From an uncultured Bacillota bacterium (GTDB lineage Bacteria > Bacillota > Dehalobacteriia > UBA4068): a stretch of DNA of 8,870 nt. Below the pieces are notes generated by a model, which saw nothing but the letters and a program-made list of their open reading frames with translations, made no database searches and had not been told where the DNA came from. Location of the stretch: positions 1-8,870 of the forward strand of contig CAKQQU010000054.1 of the NCBI GenBank assembly GCA_934271085.1, written 5' to 3'. Shown here in pieces: positions 6,600-8,870 of the stretch (the first letter of the stretch is position 1; each line of letters starts with the position of its first letter). The translations under genes and the position numbers were made by a program.

Positions 6600-7052
6600 C
6601 TACTTTAAAATAAGCTCCAGCTCTGTTTCATCTTCATCAAATCTCCCTGATTCGGTAAAACCAAAACTATGGTAAATGCTCATTGCCCTCCTGTTATCCG
6701 GCGAACAGGTAAGCAAAACATGATCTGATTCGCCCAATGGCTTCTGCCTGATATAATCCAACAGTTTGGTCATGGCAGCCTTGCCATAGCCCCTGTTCTG
6801 CTGCCGCCGGTCTATCATCATATGCCAGATATTATACGTTTGCTCATCATAATCATAGATAACCAGGACATACCCCACCATCTTTTCCCCGGCATAAATG
6901 CCAAAAGGAGTACATTGATGGTAGTATACATAAGCCTGGGCCAGGCTGCGGATGGGATGGGAGACAAATTTATCCTGCCCGGGAGCAAGTTCCAGCTTAA
7001 AACAATCAAGATAATTTTCCTGCGTTATTTTTCGCAAAGTTACTTCATTCAT
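6600..7052 (-). CDS. GNAT family N-acetyltransferase, BltD/polyamine acetyltransferase-like
   Basis: This cytosolic enzyme should transfer an acetyl group from acetyl-CoA to an amine. The single-domain protein is 150 residues. The acetyl-CoA pyrophosphate-binding motif A is RRQQNRGYGKAAM (82-94), matching Q/RxxGxG/A. The strand before it reads YNIWHMMID (73-81). Motif B contains NRRAMSIYHSFGF (120-132), where Y127 is the expected general acid. The layout, including the N-terminal half with FGIYAGEKMVGYVL (50-63), resembles spermine/spermidine acetyltransferases such as Bacillus subtilis BltD, but the substrate cannot be settled by sequence and could be another amine or a protein N-terminus. 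The acidic C-terminus (DEDETELELI) replaces the NGEKVM ending I associate with BltD. I start at the ATG at 7052, with AAGGAG 8 nt upstream; the ATG at 7091 lies inside a terminator hairpin. No convincing promoter is seen, so it may rely on read-through past that terminator. Confidence 0.87.
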   Translation of the reverse strand: MNEVTLRKITQENYLDCFKLELAPGQDKFVSHPIRSLAQAYVYYHQCTPFGIYAGEKMVGYVLVIYDYDEQTYNIWHMMIDRRQQNRGYGKAAMTKLLDYIRQKPLGESDHVLLTCSPDNRRAMSIYHSFGFTESGRFDEDETELELILK

Positions 7053-7080
7053 CAGTATTCTCCTTAGCCATGCTCTTGAT

Positions 7081-7111
7081 AAAAAAAGCATGCTCCGGGA
7101 ACATGCTTTTT
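7081..7111 (-). terminator. Intrinsic terminator of the iscR-nifS operon
   Basis: Arms 7083-7092 and 7102-7111 are perfect 10-bp reverse complements (core GCATG/CATGC) with a 9-nt loop. Read on the minus strand, the stem is followed by seven T residues ending at 7081. It lies 21 bp after the nifS stop. Adenines and thymines flank both sides, so it could also act on plus-strand transcripts. Confidence 0.85.
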
Positions 7112-7131
7112 AAAAATTTAATTTCAACCAG

Positions 7132-8304
7132 CTATTCCGCAGGTTTATAAAAAGGACTCATGGCCCGCAGCAGATCCACTTTTTGGCGGATAATATCCAG
7201 GGTATATTCTATCTGCTCTTCGGTAACGCCCAGCCCAACAGTAAAACGCAGGCCGCTGGAAAGCATATGCCCCTGCAGTCCCATGGCTGTGAGCACATGA
7301 GATGCCGCAGCCTGACCGGAGCTGCAGGCAGAACCGGAACTGCAGGCAATACCGGCATTATTGAGATAAAGCAGCAAGGCCTCGCCCTCAATACAGTCAA
7401 AGCTGATATTGGCATTATGGGGAAGGCGCTTTTCCGGATGGCCGTTAAGCTGGGTCAGAGGAATAGTATCCAGAACTCCTTTAACAAGGGATTCCCTGAG
7501 TTTGCTCCAGGAAGCAGCATGCTGCCGCCAGCAGCCGGCAGTTATCTGGGCAGCTTTGCCGAAACCGACTATACCCGGCATATTTTCCGTGCCGGAGCGC
7601 AGCTTGCGTTCCTGGCCGCCTCCGAATACCCGGCGGTAAAGCTGTATATCCGGCTTTTTATAAAGAGCGCCTACGCCCTTGGGACCGTTGATCTTATGGG
7701 ATGAATAGGTAAGCATATCCACGCCAAGCTCCGCTACATCACATTCGATCTTGCCTACAGACTGTACCGCGTCTGTATGGAATACCGCACCCCGTTCATG
7801 GGCAACGGCAGCCAATTCTTTTATGGGATTAACAGTACCCACCTCATTATTGGCGTGCATTATCGTAACAAGAGCGGTATCATCCCGCATTGCCTCCCGC
7901 AAAGTATCAGGGTGCACCATGCCGTATTTATCCACAGGCAGGATAGTTAAATCAAATCCCTGATGATCCCGGAGCTCCAGGCAGCTTTCCAAAATAGCGT
8001 GATGCTCCACCCCGGAGGTTATGATATGCTTTTTGCCTTCTTTGGCCGCTTTTTCCAAAGCGCAGCCAAAAACAGCAATATTATCTGCCTCTGTACCGCC
8101 GGAGGTAAAATAGATCTGATCCGGCTGGGCATTGATAAGATCCGCTACCTGCTGTCTGGCTTTGTCAAGAAAGCCCCTGGCATCCACACCGAAATGATGC
8201 AGGCTGGAAGGATTGCCAAAGTGATTAAGCAAAAAATCGCTCATAACTTCCACCACTTCCGGATATACGGGCGTAGTGGCTGCATGATCCAGATATACTT
8301 CCAT
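7132..8304 (-). CDS. nifS: Cysteine desulfurase, NifS/IscS family
   Basis: This PLP enzyme removes sulfur from L-cysteine as an enzyme-bound persulfide, leaving alanine, and passes the sulfur to Fe-S scaffolds or tRNA thiolation enzymes. The 390-residue protein is full length for group I desulfurases. Visible motifs are the N-terminal YLDHAATTP (4-12), TSGGTEADNIA (67-77), the catalytic His101 in GVEHHAIL (98-105), HTDAVQSVGK (176-185) with the PLP-pairing Asp178, and SSHKINGPKG (201-210) with Schiff-base Lys204. RSGTEN (236-241) and the active loop ACSSGSACSSG (320-330) follow, with Cys327 as the expected persulfide residue. Its ATG shares one base with the iscR stop (TAATG), so the two are probably translationally coupled, and GGAG lies 8 nt upstream. 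A terminator follows directly, so no iscU or mnmA is in this operon. IscS and NifS are not separable by sequence alone. Confidence 0.96.
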   Translation of the reverse strand: MEVYLDHAATTPVYPEVVEVMSDFLLNHFGNPSSLHHFGVDARGFLDKARQQVADLINAQPDQIYFTSGGTEADNIAVFGCALEKAAKEGKKHIITSGVEHHAILESCLELRDHQGFDLTILPVDKYGMVHPDTLREAMRDDTALVTIMHANNEVGTVNPIKELAAVAHERGAVFHTDAVQSVGKIECDVAELGVDMLTYSSHKINGPKGVGALYKKPDIQLYRRVFGGGQERKLRSGTENMPGIVGFGKAAQITAGCWRQHAASWSKLRESLVKGVLDTIPLTQLNGHPEKRLPHNANISFDCIEGEALLLYLNNAGIACSSGSACSSGQAAASHVLTAMGLQGHMLSSGLRFTVGLGVTEEQIEYTLDIIRQKVDLLRAMSPFYKPAE

Positions 8305-8747
8305 TATTCCATCTCCCTGATAAAATTACCGCCTTTATATTCCCTGCTTATCAAATCATAAACAGTGTACTTGTCCAGTACCGAACTGATAGCCTTCTGG
8401 ATCTCTGACCAGATAAAGGCACTGCCGCAATAATCCATACGCTTACAATGCTCTTTATTATCCTCGCCAATGCAGGCAACCAGTGCCAAAGGCCCTTCCA
8501 GAGCGCGGAAAACATCGCCCACCACTATCTCCTTGGGAGAATGGGCAAGATAATAACCGCCCTGGGCCCCCCTGGCGCTGGCAACGATGCCGGCCTTTTT
8601 AAGCGGAGCCATTAATTGTTCCAGATATCCCTCCGAAAGCTGCTGACGGGCGGCAATGGCAGAAAGAGTAACCGGCTTATCACCGTAATTGGCAGCCAGA
8701 TCCAATACAGCCCTTAATCCATAACGGCCCCTGGTAGAAATATTCAT
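8304..8747 (-). CDS. iscR: Rrf2 family regulator, IscR type
   Basis: IscR senses Fe-S cluster status through a [2Fe-2S] cluster and, when loaded, typically represses its own operon. The 147-residue protein starts with MNISTRGRYGLRAVLDLA, the classic Rrf2 N-terminus. The winged helix-turn-helix follows, with LSEGYLEQLMAPLKKAG (37-53) as the recognition region and a wing ARGAQGGYYLA (58-68). Three cysteines in the C-terminal half, C92, C101 and C107, are arranged C-x8-C-x5-C, close to the ligands C92, C98 and C104 of the E. coli protein. This favours IscR over CymR, the cysteine-responsive Rrf2 paralogue found beside nifS in Bacillus. I start at the ATG at 8747, where AGGCGG lies about 9 nt upstream; the in-frame TTG at 8771 adds eight residues before the conserved start. 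It is the first gene of the operon and sits just after an IscR-box-like site. Confidence 0.93.
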   Translation of the reverse strand: MNISTRGRYGLRAVLDLAANYGDKPVTLSAIAARQQLSEGYLEQLMAPLKKAGIVASARGAQGGYYLAHSPKEIVVGDVFRALEGPLALVACIGEDNKEHCKRMDYCGSAFIWSEIQKAISSVLDKYTVYDLISREYKGGNFIREME

Positions 8748-8787
8748 AAAGCAAATCCGCCTTTCAACCAAAAAGCACTGAAAACCT

Positions 8788-8812
8788 AATGTCCACTAAA
8801 TTACTAGGAATA
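8788..8812 (-). promoter_or_regulatory. IscR-box-like operator over the iscR start site
   Basis: The core CACTAAATTACTA (8794-8806, plus strand) matches 10 of 13 positions of the central GACTRWWWYAGTC of the enterobacterial type 1 IscR box, as I remember that consensus; the 25-bp window matches about 16. The site abuts the -10 and covers the predicted start, so a bound regulator would block initiation. The species-specific motif may differ. Confidence 0.55.
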
Positions 8813-8840
8813 GTATAAATCCCTACATACGGCCTGTCAA
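8812..8840 (-). promoter_or_regulatory. Sigma-A promoter of iscR-nifS
   Basis: On the minus strand a perfect TTGACA (8835-8840) and TATACT (8812-8817, five of six) are separated by 17 nt. Transcription should begin near 8805, giving a leader of about 58 nt before the iscR ATG. Confidence 0.85.
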
Positions 8841-8842
8841 GA

Positions 8843-8870
8843 TTATTCTTCCGGAAGCAGCAAAGGCAGC
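8843..8870 (-). CDS. Possible C-terminal end of an upstream gene
   Basis: On the minus strand an open frame enters from the window edge and ends at a TAA (8843-8845) after the residues LPLLLPEE. Only nine codons are visible, so it may be chance. In several Bacillota the gene upstream of the iscR/cymR-nifS pair is rarA (mgsA), an AAA+ replication-associated protein. That is context only; nothing here identifies it. Confidence 0.3.

Noticed and set aside
7053..7091. Longer acetyltransferase starting at the ATG at 7091
   Set aside because: That start lies inside the nifS terminator hairpin, and the added residues (MLFLSRAW...) have no counterpart in the family.

Overview
The window is a compact bacterial housekeeping region, almost certainly from a member of the Bacillota (Firmicutes). 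Three things point there: the gene order coaX - dusB - greA - lysS, an iscR/nifS pair under an Rrf2-type regulator, and strong AGGAG/AGGTG ribosome binding sites with textbook sigma-A promoters. The class (Clostridia or Negativicutes are my guesses) cannot be fixed from the sequence. All genes but one lie on the minus strand. I see no rRNA, tRNA, CRISPR array, insertion sequence, prophage gene or riboswitch.

Layout, left to right (minus-strand transcription runs right to left). At 1-1517 is lysS, cut by the window edge after 505 codons. At 1562-2038 is greA, which shares a TTGACA/TAAAAT promoter with lysS. At 2129-2746 is the only plus-strand gene. It encodes a 205-residue protein I do not recognise, is divergent from greA and overlaps the end of dusB tail to tail by 37 bp. 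At 2710-6051 is a tight operon, transcribed coaX (type III pantothenate kinase) - comM/yifB (Mg-chelatase-like AAA+ ATPase) - dusB (tRNA-dihydrouridine synthase). It has a 14-bp gap, then an 11-bp overlap, and a TTGCCA/TATAAT promoter in front of coaX. At 6110-6520 is a rubrerythrin/ferritin-like protein whose predicted iron-binding glutamates are largely replaced. At 6600-7052 is a GNAT acetyltransferase resembling the BltD-type polyamine acetyltransferases. A strong terminator at 7081-7111 closes the next operon, which is transcribed iscR (8747-8304) then nifS/iscS (8304-7132). That operon starts from a TTGACA-N17-TATACT promoter with an IscR-box-like operator over the start site.

The genes cover translation and tRNA function (LysS, DusB), transcript elongation (GreA), CoA synthesis (CoaX), DNA uptake/recombination (ComM) and sulfur mobilisation for Fe-S clusters and thiolation (IscR, NifS). 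Apart from the feedback loop expected between IscR and NifS, the neighbours look like ordinary housekeeping linkage rather than one pathway. I found no convincing new multi-gene system. The most worthwhile leads are the unrecognised plus-strand protein, the ferritin-like protein with its degraded metal site, the iscR-nifS operon that stops without iscU or mnmA, and the AT-rich C-terminal tail on LysS.
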